This document shows, in pieces, positions 22,011 through 29,537 of a stretch of 29,537 bases of DNA. Location: contig CAKTCK010000024.1 of NCBI GenBank assembly GCA_934539245.1, positions 1 through 29,537 of the forward strand. The letters run 5' to 3'. Under the pieces are notes generated by a model. That model was not told the DNA's origin, ran no database searches, and worked only from the letters and a program-made list of their open reading frames with translations. The DNA is from an uncultured Faecalibacterium sp. (GTDB lineage: Bacteria > Bacillota > Clostridia > Oscillospirales > Ruminococcaceae). Within the stretch, counting starts at the first letter, position 1. Each line of letters starts with the position of its first letter. Both the position numbers and the translations under genes were made by a program.

Positions 22011-22706
22011 TTACAAAAAGGGGTTGAACATATTAAACGCTTTATAGTAAAGACTGCTGTGCATCACAGTGTCGTTGAGCACATTCAGGTTGCCGCCGGT
22101 GATGACCACAAGCCCCCACACCACGCACAGCACGAGGTATAAGTCCAGCAGAGCAGTCATGCCGCCGGTCAGCCAGCCCAGACCCCGGTTCACTGTACCG
22201 ATGACCGGCAGCTTGTTCACCAGCCCCAGCACGGTGACCAGCATACTGACCAGCAGCCGCAGCACCGCGTAGAACACAAAGAACAGCACCAGCATGATCA
22301 CCGGGGTGAGCAGCGGCTGCAATACTTTTTCCACGATGGTATCGGCCAGCACCACGGCGTTATCTGCCAGCACGGCGTTGATGCTGCGCTCGCACGCCGC
22401 CACGATGGAGGCGCGGAAGCTTTCGGGCAGAAAGCCCGCGTACTGCTGCGCAATGCCGGAAAGGTTGACCACGCCGTCCTCCGAAAGGTGGGCGGCGATC
22501 TGGGTACGGAAGCCCCCAGCCAGCAGATTTTCGAACACCCAGCCCGCACAGGCGGCAGAACACTGCCGTGCGCCCAGCAGGCTGATGAGGTTGCCGGACA
22601 GCTGCACGATGGACGCCAGAAAGCCCTTGCGGGCGTAGCGTGCCATCAGCACCAGCCATACCACCGTACATAGGATATCAAAAAGAAATGACGGATTCTT
22701 GAACAT
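22011..22706 (-). CDS. CvpA-family membrane protein
   Basis: A 231-residue protein with four main hydrophobic segments (about residues 8-24, 35-52, 130-160 and 183-210). It has the CvpA pattern: an N-terminal DILCTVVWLVLMARYARKGFLASIVQLSG and a later GWLTGGMTALLDLYLVL. Between helices 2 and 3 is an unusually long polar region, of a kind often seen in clostridial CvpA proteins. CvpA in E. coli is needed for colicin V export and envelope function; the role here is unknown. The ribosome binding site is poor (AGGGA about ten bases upstream), so translation may rely on transcription continuing from the DUF5711 gene 61 bases upstream. Confidence 0.83.
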   Translation of the reverse strand: MFKNPSFLFDILCTVVWLVLMARYARKGFLASIVQLSGNLISLLGARQCSAACAGWVFENLLAGGFRTQIAAHLSEDGVVNLSGIAQQYAGFLPESFRASIVAACERSINAVLADNAVVLADTIVEKVLQPLLTPVIMLVLFFVFYAVLRLLVSMLVTVLGLVNKLPVIGTVNRGLGWLTGGMTALLDLYLVLCVVWGLVVITGGNLNVLNDTVMHSSLYYKAFNMFNPFL

Positions 22707-22767
22707 ACCTTGTTTTCCCTGTTATAAAGATCACTTTCCCCGCAAAAATACTGTTTTTTCCCCTCGT

Positions 22768-23985
22768 TCACCGGGCGCTGGAAGCCGTTTGCTCCGGCGG
22801 CGCGATCTGCTGCACCGTGTTGCCGCACAGCACCAGCAGCTGCTTGCCCGCAATGAGCGCCTGCGGACGGACGGAAAGCGTCTGTCCCCACTGATACACC
22901 CCGTCTGCGGCAAAGCATTCCACGCCGCTGTCGGTGAGCAGATAAAAGTTTTGACCCCTGCGCAAGATCTGGTTTGCCGCCGGCACATTGCCGCTGTACT
23001 GCACGTTCAGGTCCTTATCCAGCAGCACAGCGGTGCACACCTGCCCGTTTTCCAGCAGCAGGGCCGCGTTTGCGCCGTCCTGCGAAACGCTGACAAGGTT
23101 GCCGCCGCCAAGGTCGAAGCGCCCGCGCTCGCCGCCGTCCGCGCCGTACACCACGGCGCAGTTCTCGTACACCGCCAGCACGGTGTCGTTGTTCAGCCAG
23201 CCCAGCCATTGGGGCACACTGTCCCCGCTGCTCAGCTGCACCGGGTCGCCCTGCGCAAGGCTGAGCACAAAGAGGTTCGCTTGCAGTTGTCCGGCACTGG
23301 AGGTGACCGCTGCCACCGCCAGACGGCGGCTGTCGGCGGCAAAGGCCATCCGCACCGGGGTGCCCTGGGTGCCGGTCATATCCCAGTGCAGCTGCTCCGT
23401 CATGGTGGGGGTATACACAGTCAGCCGGGCGGTGCTGTCGGCGGAATCAGTCGCCACTGCCAGCGTGCCGGTGTCCGACATGGCACACAGATAGATGCTG
23501 TTTTCCAGCGTTTTACTGTAAAGATTCTGGGTGCGGCTTTCCACCCGCAGCTCGTTACCGGAGCGGTTGTACAGCACAAAGCGGGTCTTGCCCGCAGCTA
23601 GCGCTGGGCGGGCGTAGCCGCTCTGGATGCTGGCAAGGCGGGTGCCGCCAAGGCTGTACACCGCGCAGGCATCCTCGTCCATGGCCACAAAGCTGCCGGA
23701 CATGGGCTGCACGGCGGTCAGCTCGCCAAGGCCGGTCTGCTGCGGCCAGCCCACCGCCGGGGACAGGGCGATGTGCACCGTATCCACCATATCCTTCACC
23801 CGGGCGATGGATGCACCCACCGCACCGGTGGCAAACAGGGTGACCAGTATCAGCGCCGCCAGAAGGATCACGGTGCGGCGCAGACGGCGGCGGCGCACCC
23901 GCTGGCGCGCTGCCTCCAGATATTCCACACGCCCGGCAGAAAGCGGCTCTCCGTCCGGGCTGCCGCCGCGATGAAGCTTTTTCAT
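22768..23985 (-). CDS. DUF5711-family membrane-anchored protein
   Basis: A 405-residue protein. Residues 1-35 are basic and charged (RQRVRRRRLRRT), residues 38-58 form one helix (ILLAALILVTLFATGAVGA), and the remaining part of about 340 residues is beta-rich with seven or eight repeated short blocks (such as SFVAMDEDACAVYSLGG, MSDTGTLAVATDS, FAADSRRLAVAAV, WLNNDTVLAVYE, VSQDGANAALLLENG), i.e. propeller-like and probably outside the cell. Genes for such proteins often lie next to cvpA in clostridia. I chose the ATG at 23985 (GGAAGGAAGA upstream), overlapping the TGA of truA. The function is unknown. Confidence 0.82.
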   Translation of the reverse strand: MKKLHRGGSPDGEPLSAGRVEYLEAARQRVRRRRLRRTVILLAALILVTLFATGAVGASIARVKDMVDTVHIALSPAVGWPQQTGLGELTAVQPMSGSFVAMDEDACAVYSLGGTRLASIQSGYARPALAAGKTRFVLYNRSGNELRVESRTQNLYSKTLENSIYLCAMSDTGTLAVATDSADSTARLTVYTPTMTEQLHWDMTGTQGTPVRMAFAADSRRLAVAAVTSSAGQLQANLFVLSLAQGDPVQLSSGDSVPQWLGWLNNDTVLAVYENCAVVYGADGGERGRFDLGGGNLVSVSQDGANAALLLENGQVCTAVLLDKDLNVQYSGNVPAANQILRRGQNFYLLTDSGVECFAADGVYQWGQTLSVRPQALIAGKQLLVLCGNTVQQIAPPEQTASSAR

Positions 23986-24746
23986 AGCTGCTCTTCCTTC
24001 CTTTCCGGGTAATCCACACACTTTAAAAACAAGCCCTTTGCGGGCAGAGTAGGGCCCGCCCGGCTGCGGTCCCGGCTGGCCAGAATGGCGGGGATGTCCG
24101 CGGCGCGCAGCCGCCCCGCGCCCACCTCGCACAAGGTGCCCGCCAGAATGCGCACCATGTTGTACAGGTAGCCGTCGGCGGTCACCTCAATGTCCACCTC
24201 GTCCCCGCGCCGGGTGACGTGACAATCCGTGATGGTGCGCACGGTATCCCCGTGGGCGGCGGCAGAACTTCCCGCCGCGCACAGGGCCAGAAAATCGTGG
24301 GTGCCCACGAACTGCTGCGCCGCCGCCTGCATGGCAGCTTCGTCCAGCCGCCGGGGCACACGGGTGTAGTAGGCGGCGTCAAAGGGCGAGTCGATGGGAT
24401 GATTATGGATGCGGTATAAATAGGTCTTGGTATGGGCGGCGTACCGGGCGTGGAAGTCCTCCGGCACGGTCTGCGCCGCCAGCACCCGGATATCCGGCGG
24501 CAGATGCTGGTTGAGCGCCAGCGGCAGCTTTTGGGGCGGGATGCGGGTATCGGCGTGGAAGTTCAGCCGGAAGCCCAGCGCGTGCACCCCGGCATCGGTG
24601 CGGCTGCAGCCTTTGATATCGGGGCGGCTGCCCAGCACCGCTTCCAGCGCATCCTGAAAGGCAGCCGCCACGCTGCGCCCATTGGGCTGCACCTGGAAGC
24701 CGCAGTAATTTGTGCCGTCGTAGGCAAGGGTAAGTAAAAAGTTCAT
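23982..24746 (-). CDS. truA: tRNA pseudouridine(38-40) synthase
   Basis: A 254-residue enzyme that makes pseudouridine at positions 38-40 of the anticodon arm. Catalytic Asp51 is in CSRTDAGVHALG; other family blocks are YDGTNYCGFQVQPNG, TYLYRI, FVGTHDF and DGYLYNMVRILAGTLCEVG. The ATG at 24746 is the natural start by alignment with TruA (begins FLLTLAYDG), but no Shine-Dalgarno sequence lies within 15 bases; a copy of a dispersed repeat ends 10-11 bases upstream. The next gene overlaps its stop (ATGA). The order ecfA1-ecfA2-ecfT-truA matches the conserved Bacillus cluster, although 223 bases of repeat-bearing DNA separate ecfT from truA here. Confidence 0.95.
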   Translation of the reverse strand: MNFLLTLAYDGTNYCGFQVQPNGRSVAAAFQDALEAVLGSRPDIKGCSRTDAGVHALGFRLNFHADTRIPPQKLPLALNQHLPPDIRVLAAQTVPEDFHARYAAHTKTYLYRIHNHPIDSPFDAAYYTRVPRRLDEAAMQAAAQQFVGTHDFLALCAAGSSAAAHGDTVRTITDCHVTRRGDEVDIEVTADGYLYNMVRILAGTLCEVGAGRLRAADIPAILASRDRSRAGPTLPAKGLFLKCVDYPERKEEQL

Positions 24747-24756
24747 AGTTCTGATT

Positions 24757-24880
24757 TAAAATGGCCTCCGCTTTGCTCTGGCCATATTCAGCGGAAAAGC
24801 GTTTTTAATTTCGTGTTTGTCGCGGCCTGCGGGCCGCGACAAACACATTTTCACCGGAGGGGCCGCAGCGGGAAACATCC
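24757..24880 (+). repeat. Dispersed repeat, copy A (about 125 bp), next to truA
   Basis: This sequence matches 27628-27757 read on the other strand. The first 40 bases (from AAATGGCCTCCG at 24758) are identical in both copies; the rest is nearly so apart from one indel and a hairpin. The hairpin here has a perfect 15-bp stem (24813-24827 and 24832-24846) with loop TGCG. It has no reading frame and no terminal target-site duplication that I can see. It looks like an intergenic structured repeat (REP/MITE-like). Confidence 0.85.
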
Positions 24881-24917
24881 TCTTTCTTCTCACACTTTAG
24901 CGCTGAACTTTATGGCT

Positions 24918-24965
24918 TGGCTCCCCCTTCGGGGGAGCTGGCGCGGGAGCGCCTGAGAGGGCTTT
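24918..24965. repeat. GC-rich double hairpin, probably another dispersed repeat
   Basis: CTCCCCC-TTC-GGGGGAG (24921-24937) is followed by GGCGC-GGGA-GCGCC (24940-24953) and GAGAGGGC. I recall similar CTCCCC..GGGGAG stretches ending in GAGAGGG as frequent intergenic repeats in gut Ruminococcaceae; that is memory, not a search. On the minus strand it lies just after the ecfT stop but has no T-tract, so I do not call it a terminator. Confidence 0.5.
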
Positions 24966-24969
24966 TCCT

Positions 24970-25785
24970 TTAATAATTCGGGAACACCAGCCGGGAGGCA
25001 AGGATGACGGCAAAGCAGGCGATGCAGACCGCAAGGTCGATATAGTCCTGCTTTTCGCAGCGCAGCACCTTCAGGCGGGTACGGCCCGTGCCGCCGCGGT
25101 AGCAGCGGCACTCCATCGCCATCGCCAGTTCATCCGCGCGGCGGAAGGCCGAGATGAACAGCGGGATGAGCACCGGCACCAGCGCCTTGACCCGGTCGGT
25201 CATTTTGCCGGTGTCCAGCTGCGCGCCGCGCGCCTTCTGCGCGTTCATGATCTTATCCGTCTCCTCGATGAGGGTGGGGATAAAGCGCAGGGCGATGCTC
25301 ATCATCATGGCCAGTTCGTGCACCGGGAAGTGCAGCTTGCCCAAGGGCTTGAGCAGCTGCTCAATGGCATCGGTCAGCACGATGGGGCTGGTGGTGTAGG
25401 TAAGCAGGCTGGTGCCCGCGATGAGCGCCATCACGCGCACCGCCATCAGCACCGCGTAGCGCACGCCCTCGGCGTAGATGGTCAAGAACCAGAAATGCAC
25501 CAGCGGGTCGCCCTCGCCGGAGACAAAGAACAGATTCAGCACCGCCGTGAACAGCACGATGGGCAGAATGGGCTTCAGGCTTTTGCCGATCATCTTGACC
25601 GGAATTTTTGCCACCTTGTACATGACCCCCAAGAAGAGGATGGACAAAGTAAGTCCCAAGGGGTTGGAGGCTGCAAACAGCAGCACGATATAGGTGACGG
25701 TCAGCACAAGCTTCAGTCTGGGGTCAAAACGGTGCACCAGACTGTTGCCCGGGAAGTGCTGACCGATGGTGATATCTCGCAGCAT
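24970..25785 (-). CDS. ecfT: ECF transporter transmembrane subunit EcfT
   Basis: A 271-residue integral membrane protein with about five or six helices that couples the EcfA ATPases to substrate-binding S proteins for vitamins and metals. The N-terminus (DITIGQHFPGNSLVHRFDPRLKL) is the standard EcfT opening. The two coupling motifs are KARGAQLD (about residue 181) and ECRCYRGG (about residue 227). The second usually reads A-R-x-Y-R-G, here with Cys-Arg-Cys, a variation worth noting. The ATG shares one base with the TGA of ecfA2. No S component is present in the window, so the substrate is not known; such group II systems use S proteins coded elsewhere. Confidence 0.93.
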   Translation of the reverse strand: MLRDITIGQHFPGNSLVHRFDPRLKLVLTVTYIVLLFAASNPLGLTLSILFLGVMYKVAKIPVKMIGKSLKPILPIVLFTAVLNLFFVSGEGDPLVHFWFLTIYAEGVRYAVLMAVRVMALIAGTSLLTYTTSPIVLTDAIEQLLKPLGKLHFPVHELAMMMSIALRFIPTLIEETDKIMNAQKARGAQLDTGKMTDRVKALVPVLIPLFISAFRRADELAMAMECRCYRGGTGRTRLKVLRCEKQDYIDLAVCIACFAVILASRLVFPNY

Positions 25786-26699
25786 CAGACAGCACCCCCT
25801 TTCCGGGCAGCGCTGCGGGGCAGTACAAGGCTTTCCCCGGCATCGCGGCGGCGCTTGGCTTCCAGCAGGGTCTTGACCGCGTAGGGAATGGTGTATACGT
25901 CCGCCGGGACGTCCACGCCCATCTCCCGCAGCTTGAGGAAAATTTTCGTCACCTGCGGCACCGACAGCCCCAGCTCCAGCAGTTCCGGAGCGCGGGCAAA
26001 GATCTTTTCCACCGTGTCGTACATGGCAATTTTCCTGTTGCTCATCACCAGCACGCGGTTGGCGTACTTGGCGATATCCTCCATGCTGTGGGACACCAGC
26101 AGCACGGTGGTGCCGGTCTTTTTGTGGTACTCCTTCACCTCAGAAAGGATATCGTCCCGTCCCTCCGGGTCAAGACCGGCGGCGGGCTCGTCCAGCACAA
26201 GGATGCGGGGCTTCATCGCCATCACACCGGCCACCGCCACCCGGCGCTTCTGACCGCCGGACAGCTCAAAGGGGCTGCGCTCCAAAAGCGCCGGGTCTAA
26301 ACCTACAAAGTCTGCGGCTTCGTGGACGCGGTGGTCTACCTCGGCTTCGTCCAAGCCCATGTTCTTGGGGCCAAAGGCGATGTCCTTGTAGCAGGTCTCC
26401 TCAAACAGCTGGTATTCCGGGTACTGGAACACAAGGCCGGTGAGGAAACGGAAATCCCGGATCTTTTCCGGGTCTGCCCACAGATCGCGGCCGTCAATGT
26501 AAATTTTGCCGCTGGTGGGCTTGTTCAGGCCGTTCATGTGGGTGATGAGGGTGCTTTTGCCGGAGCCGGTGGCCCCGATGATGCCCACAAAATCGCCCTC
26601 TTCTACGGTAAAGCTCACGTCATCCAGCGCGGTCACTGCGGTGGGCAGGCCGGGGTTATAGACGTAGCTCAGATGTTCTACCTTAATGATATCTGCCAT
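25785..26699 (-). CDS. ecfA2: ECF transporter ATPase EcfA2
   Basis: A 304-residue ABC ATPase. Walker A GATGSGKST, Q-loop LVFQYPEYQLFE, signature LSGGQKRR, Walker B ILVLDEPAAGLD and H-loop VSHSMEDIA are all present. The opening MADIIKVEHLSYVYNPG and the EcfA2-type C-terminal tail fit the second ATPase of the conserved order ecfA1-ecfA2-ecfT. The start is supported by AAGGGGGG before the ATG. It lies 14 bases after ecfA1. Confidence 0.94.
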   Translation of the reverse strand: MADIIKVEHLSYVYNPGLPTAVTALDDVSFTVEEGDFVGIIGATGSGKSTLITHMNGLNKPTSGKIYIDGRDLWADPEKIRDFRFLTGLVFQYPEYQLFEETCYKDIAFGPKNMGLDEAEVDHRVHEAADFVGLDPALLERSPFELSGGQKRRVAVAGVMAMKPRILVLDEPAAGLDPEGRDDILSEVKEYHKKTGTTVLLVSHSMEDIAKYANRVLVMSNRKIAMYDTVEKIFARAPELLELGLSVPQVTKIFLKLREMGVDVPADVYTIPYAVKTLLEAKRRRDAGESLVLPRSAARKGGAV

Positions 26700-26713
26700 T
26701 TCGTCCGCCCCCC

Positions 26714-27553
26714 TTACTGCAGCAGCTCATACAGCGCCTGTGCGCAGGCACCGGTGTCGATGATGCCCTCCGGCATCGGGATGCCGGCCTTCACCAGCTC
26801 GTCCCGCAGCTCAGCGGCCTGCGGCACGTCCAGATGCAGACTGCGCACCTTTTCGGTCTGGCTGAACACCTCTTTCGGGGTGCCCTCCATCACCACATGG
26901 CCCTTGCTCATCACCAGCACACGGTCGGCCTGTGCGGCTTCTTCCATATAGTGGGTGATGGACACCACCGTGATGCCCATGTTCTTGTTCAGGTAGTGGA
27001 TGGTCTGCATCACCTGCTCGCGGCCGCGCGGGTCCAGCATGGCGGTGGCTTCGTCCAGAATCAGGCAGTCCGGGCGCATGGCCACCACACCGGCAATCGC
27101 CACGCGCTGCTTCTGACCGCCGGAAAGGTTGTGGGGTGCGCGCTCGCGGTATTCGTAGATGCCCGCCATCTTCATGGAGTCGTCCACCCGGCGGCGCATC
27201 TCGTCCTGCGGCACGCCGAGGTTTTCCAGCGCAAAGGCCACGTCCTCTTCCACCACGGTCGCAACGATCTGGTTGTCCGGGTTCTGGAACACCATGCCCA
27301 CGGTCTGGCGGATATCGTAGAGCTTGTCCTCGTCTGCGGTATCCATGCCCTCCACATACACTTTGCCGCTCTCGGGCAGCAGAATGGCGTTGAAGTGCTT
27401 CGCCAGCGTGGATTTGCCGCAGCCGTTTGCACCCAGCACCGCCACGAACTCTCCGCGCTTTACCTGCGCAGATACGCCGTCCAGCGCGTAGACCGGCTGC
27501 TCGGCATCGTAGCGGAACTTCAAATTTTCAGCAGTTAAAATCGTATCACTCAT
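26714..27553 (-). CDS. ecfA1: ECF transporter ATPase EcfA1
   Basis: A 279-residue ABC ATPase with Walker A GANGCGKST, Q-loop MVFQNPDNQIVA (the NPDNQ motif of EcfA1), signature LSGGQKQR, Walker B CLILDEATAMLD and H-loop ITHYMEEA. It pairs with EcfA2. I chose the ATG at 27553 by alignment with EcfA1; the longer frame starts at 27676 within repeat copy B. The ribosome binding region (GAAAGAGAAACAAAGC) is weak and a hairpin lies 25 bases further upstream. No promoter is evident, so it may depend on transcription from the methyltransferase gene. Confidence 0.93.
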   Translation of the reverse strand: MSDTILTAENLKFRYDAEQPVYALDGVSAQVKRGEFVAVLGANGCGKSTLAKHFNAILLPESGKVYVEGMDTADEDKLYDIRQTVGMVFQNPDNQIVATVVEEDVAFALENLGVPQDEMRRRVDDSMKMAGIYEYRERAPHNLSGGQKQRVAIAGVVAMRPDCLILDEATAMLDPRGREQVMQTIHYLNKNMGITVVSITHYMEEAAQADRVLVMSKGHVVMEGTPKEVFSQTEKVRSLHLDVPQAAELRDELVKAGIPMPEGIIDTGACAQALYELLQ

Positions 27554-27578
27554 GCTTTGTTTCTCTTTCTGGTGGTGC

Positions 27579-27595
27579 GCCCCTCCGAAAGGGGC
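27579..27595 (-). promoter_or_regulatory. Small hairpin in the ecfA1 leader
   Basis: GCCCCTTTCGGAGGGGC on the minus strand forms a perfect 6-bp stem with a 5-base loop, 26 bases before the ATG of ecfA1. No riboswitch recognised around it. The function is unknown and it could belong to the adjacent repeat. Confidence 0.35.
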
Positions 27596-27627
27596 TGTAC
27601 CCCATTCTTGAATTTTTTGCTTTTTCA

Positions 27628-27757
27628 GGATGGCTTGCCTTAGGCGACCCCTCCCGTGAAAATGCGTTTGGAGCACGCCGCAGCGTGCGACAAACGCGAA
27701 ATTAAAAATCTATTTTCCGCTGAATATGGCCAGAGCAAAGCGGAGGCCATTTCAATC
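27628..27757 (-). repeat. Dispersed repeat, copy B (about 130 bp), opposite orientation to copy A
   Basis: Read on the minus strand it aligns with 24757-24880 over its full length. The hairpin (27664-27697) has the same size as in copy A and keeps base pairing through compensating changes (four pairs) with one 2-by-2 internal mismatch. It sits between the methyltransferase stop (27770) and the ecfA1 start. Together with copy A it brackets the ecf operon as an inverted pair. Confidence 0.85.
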
Positions 27758-27769
27758 GTCTCGGCTTCC

Positions 27770-28645
27770 TTATTCTTCCCAAATGGCGGTGGCACCGCAG
27801 GGCACCACGCCGCCGGTGGCAGACACCGGCAGGCCGATCTCATCGCAGGAGGTCTGCCCGCCAAAGCGGGGCACCAGCGTGGTCTTGAGCATATACTCCA
27901 TGACCGCCGGAGACAGGCCGGTGGTGTAGCTGTTGACCGCAAAGAACAGCGGTGTATCGCTGAGCACCTCTTCGCACTGGCTGATGAGGTCGTAGATGCA
28001 GTCCTCCAGCTTCCAGATCTCGCCGCCGGGGCCGCGCCCATAGCTGGGCGGGTCCATGATGATGCCGTCATAGGTGTTGCCCCGGCGCTTTTCCCGCGCC
28101 ACGAACTTGGCGCAGTCGTCCACCAGCCAGCGGATGGGCTTATCGGTCAGGCCGCTTGCCACGGCGTTGTCCTTGCCCCATGCCACGATGCCCTTGGAGG
28201 CATCCACATGGCAGACGGTGGCACCGGCAGCGGCGCAGGCCAGCGTAGCGCCGCCGGTGTAGCCGAAGAGGTTCAGCACCTTCACCGGGCGGTTCGCGGC
28301 GCGGATCTTCTGCTGGTACCACGCCCAGTTGACCGCCTGTTCCGGGAACACGCCGGTGTGCTTGAAGCCGGTAGGGCTGACGATAAGGGTCAGCTTATCC
28401 TCCCCCTCGCCGCAGCTGATCTTCCACTTTTCCGGCAGACGGCGGCGGTACTCCCACTCGCCGCCGCCCTGATTGGAGCGGTGGTAGATGGCATCTGCCT
28501 TTGCCCACAGGGGGCTTTGCTTCGGGGTCTTCCACACCACCTGCGGGTCGGGGCGGATGAGCAGGGTCTCTCCCCAGCGTTCCAGCCGGTTGCCGTCGGT
28601 GGCATCCAGCAGTTCGTAGTCTTTCCAAGTATCTGCAGGGCGCAT
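27770..28645 (-). CDS. Class I SAM-dependent RNA methyltransferase (RlmI/YccW-like, no PUA domain)
   Basis: A 291-residue enzyme of the COG1092-like methyltransferase group. The SAM site is VLNLFGYTGGATLACAAAGATVCHVDASKG (about residues 123-152), and the substrate/catalytic motif is IIMDPPSYGRGPGGEIWKLED (about residues 195-215). The N-terminal PUA-like domain of RlmI is missing; instead about 110 residues of a different, beta-rich region open the protein. Such enzymes methylate rRNA, but the target base is not known here. The ATG at 28645 has a strong AAGGAGG. It follows ruvB by 46 bases. An AT-rich TATATA stretch in between may be a -10 element. Confidence 0.88.
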   Translation of the reverse strand: MRPADTWKDYELLDATDGNRLERWGETLLIRPDPQVVWKTPKQSPLWAKADAIYHRSNQGGGEWEYRRRLPEKWKISCGEGEDKLTLIVSPTGFKHTGVFPEQAVNWAWYQQKIRAANRPVKVLNLFGYTGGATLACAAAGATVCHVDASKGIVAWGKDNAVASGLTDKPIRWLVDDCAKFVAREKRRGNTYDGIIMDPPSYGRGPGGEIWKLEDCIYDLISQCEEVLSDTPLFFAVNSYTTGLSPAVMEYMLKTTLVPRFGGQTSCDEIGLPVSATGGVVPCGATAIWEE

Positions 28646-28691
28646 AGCGTCCTCCTTCCGTTTACTGCTTTAAAATCCTATATATAATAAG

Positions 28692-29537
28692 TCAGAACAG
28701 GCTCTGCTGGCCGTTTTCCTCGGCGCTGCCGGTCTCCGGGGCCTTCATGCCCAGATGCTCGTAGGCAAGGCGGGTAGCGCAGCGTCCGCGGGGGGTGCGG
28801 GTCAAGAAGCCCATCTGCATCAGATACGGCTCGCACAGATCCTCCAGCGTGACGGCCTCCTCGCCCAGCGCGGCAGCCAGCGTTTCCAGACCCACCGGCC
28901 CGCCGTTGTACATCTCGATGATGGCGCGCAGCAGGCTGCGGTCCAGCTCGTCCAGACCCAGCGCGTCCACGTCCATCCGCTTGAGCCCCAGCAGCGCCAC
29001 GTCCTGATCGATGATGCCGTCGCCCAGCACGGTGGCAAAGTCGCGGATGCGCTTCAAAAAGCGGTTCGCTACGCGGGGGGTGCCCCGGCTGCACTTTGCC
29101 AGCTCGTAAGCGCCTTCCGGGGTGATAGGCTGATCCAGAATGCCCGCCGACCGCATGATGATGCGGGAAAGTTCGTCCGGGCTGTACAGTTCCAGCTTGA
29201 GCAGCACGCCAAAGCGGTCGCGCAGGGGGCCGGTGATCTGCCCGGCGCGGGTGGTAGCGCCCACCAGCGTGAACCGGGGCAGATTGATGCGGATGCTCTG
29301 GGCACTGGGGCCTTTGCCGATCATGATATCCAGCGCGTAGTCCTCCAGCGCGGGGTACAGCACCTCTTCCACCTGCCGGGACAGGCGGTGGATCTCGTCG
29401 ATGAACAGCACATCGCCCTCCTGCAGGTTGGTCAGCAGGGCGGCAAGGTCGCCGGGCTTTTCAATGGCCGGGCCGCTGGTGATGCGGATCTGCACCCCCA
29501 TCTCGTTGGCGATGATGCCCGCCAGCGTGGTCTTGCC
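28692..29537 (-). CDS. ruvB: Holliday junction branch migration DNA helicase RuvB, N-terminus cut by window edge
   Basis: The window holds the C-terminal 281 residues. It begins inside Walker A ([12 protein letters not shown], coded at 29502-29537), continues with sensor and Walker [47 protein letters not shown], the arginine finger region and [17 protein letters not shown], and ends with the winged-helix domain [33 protein letters not shown]. RuvB forms hexamers that drive branch migration with RuvA and RuvC. About 45-55 residues are missing upstream. An in-frame ATG at 29501 is internal and not the start. Confidence 0.97.
   Translation of the reverse strand, partial: GKTTLAGIIANEMGVQIRITSGPAIEKPGDLAALLTNLQEGDVLFIDEIHRLSRQVEEVLYPALEDYALDIMIGKGPSAQSIRINLPRFTLVGATTRAGQITGPLRDRFGVLLKLELYSPDELSRIIMRSAGILDQPITPEGAYELAKCSRGTPRVANRFLKRIRDFATVLGDGIIDQDVALLGLKRMDVDALGLDELDRSLLRAIIEMYNGGPVGLETLAAALGEEAVTLEDLCEPYLMQMGFLTRTPRGRCATRLAYEHLGMKAPETGSAEENGQQSLF

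Noticed and set aside
19680..22706. CtsR operator before clpE
   Set aside because: No heptad direct repeat of the GGTCAAA type is visible in the 21-base gap or upstream of cvpA.
24921..24953. GC-rich hairpins after ecfT as an intrinsic terminator
   Set aside because: No T run follows on the minus strand; it reads better as a dispersed repeat.
1..29537. CRISPR array, IS element or prophage
   Set aside because: No regularly spaced repeats, transposase, integrase or phage structural genes were found; the only multi-copy sequence is the intergenic repeat pair.

Overview
This is a GC-rich (roughly 60% or more by eye) bacterial chromosome segment with Firmicutes gene content: Shine-Dalgarno sequences of the GGAGG type, an ECF transporter module next to truA, ClpE, YwlG/UPF0340, a SpoIIE-family phosphatase, DUF5711 and DUF6773 proteins. 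Protein composition and promoters of the TGnTATAAT type suggest a high-GC gut clostridium of the Oscillospiraceae/Ruminococcaceae (Faecalibacterium, Gemmiger or Subdoligranulum-like). The genus is an inference from sequence flavour only. No phage, IS transposase or CRISPR array is present; most of the window is chromosomal housekeeping and cell-envelope genes.

Layout. 1-2528 (minus): an operon of lipoprotein, EamA transporter, YgjP-like metallopeptidase and the start of a polysaccharide flippase (cut by the window edge). 2579-4359 (minus): a GH10-like (DUF187) secreted hydrolase and a four-helix membrane protein. These start at a divergent promoter pair shared with a small plus-strand membrane protein (4486-4905), which is followed by a CAT-anticodon tRNA and a bidirectional terminator. 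5104-9615 (minus): a four-gene operon of membrane-anchored beta-propeller, YwlG, YggS/PLPBP and an ABC exporter. 9623-10483: a GT32-type glycosyltransferase with its own promoter and terminator. 10524-12977 (plus): an OmpR-family two-component system. 12979-14178 (minus): a pectinesterase without a signal peptide plus a 53-residue membrane peptide. 14196-16536 (minus): a SpoIIE-like phosphatase with a leader that can form two mutually exclusive hairpins.

16619-17209: a DUF4160 protein and its small partner. 17251-18801: gltX with a near-consensus promoter. 18828-19600: an XRE repressor plus DUF6773 membrane protein, with a perfect inverted repeat inside the promoter. 19634-24746 (minus): truA, DUF5711, CvpA and clpE. 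24970-27553 (minus): ecfA1-ecfA2-ecfT. 27770-29537 (minus): an RNA methyltransferase and ruvB (its N-terminus lies beyond the window).

The most unusual structure is a dispersed repeat of about 125 bp present twice in opposite orientation (24757-24880 and 27628-27757), exactly bracketing the ecfA1-ecfA2-ecfT module. One copy ends 10-11 bp from the truA start codon. The two copies share a 40-base identical block and a hairpin whose arms differ by compensating changes, which points to a structured repeat family. Other regulatory observations are the SpoIIE leader switch, the XRE operator, an inverted repeat uniting two divergent promoters, and a TTCACN direct repeat upstream of the response regulator.

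Every gap between genes is under 300 bases. All start codons were chosen from visible ribosome binding sites and differ from the longest reading frame in many cases.
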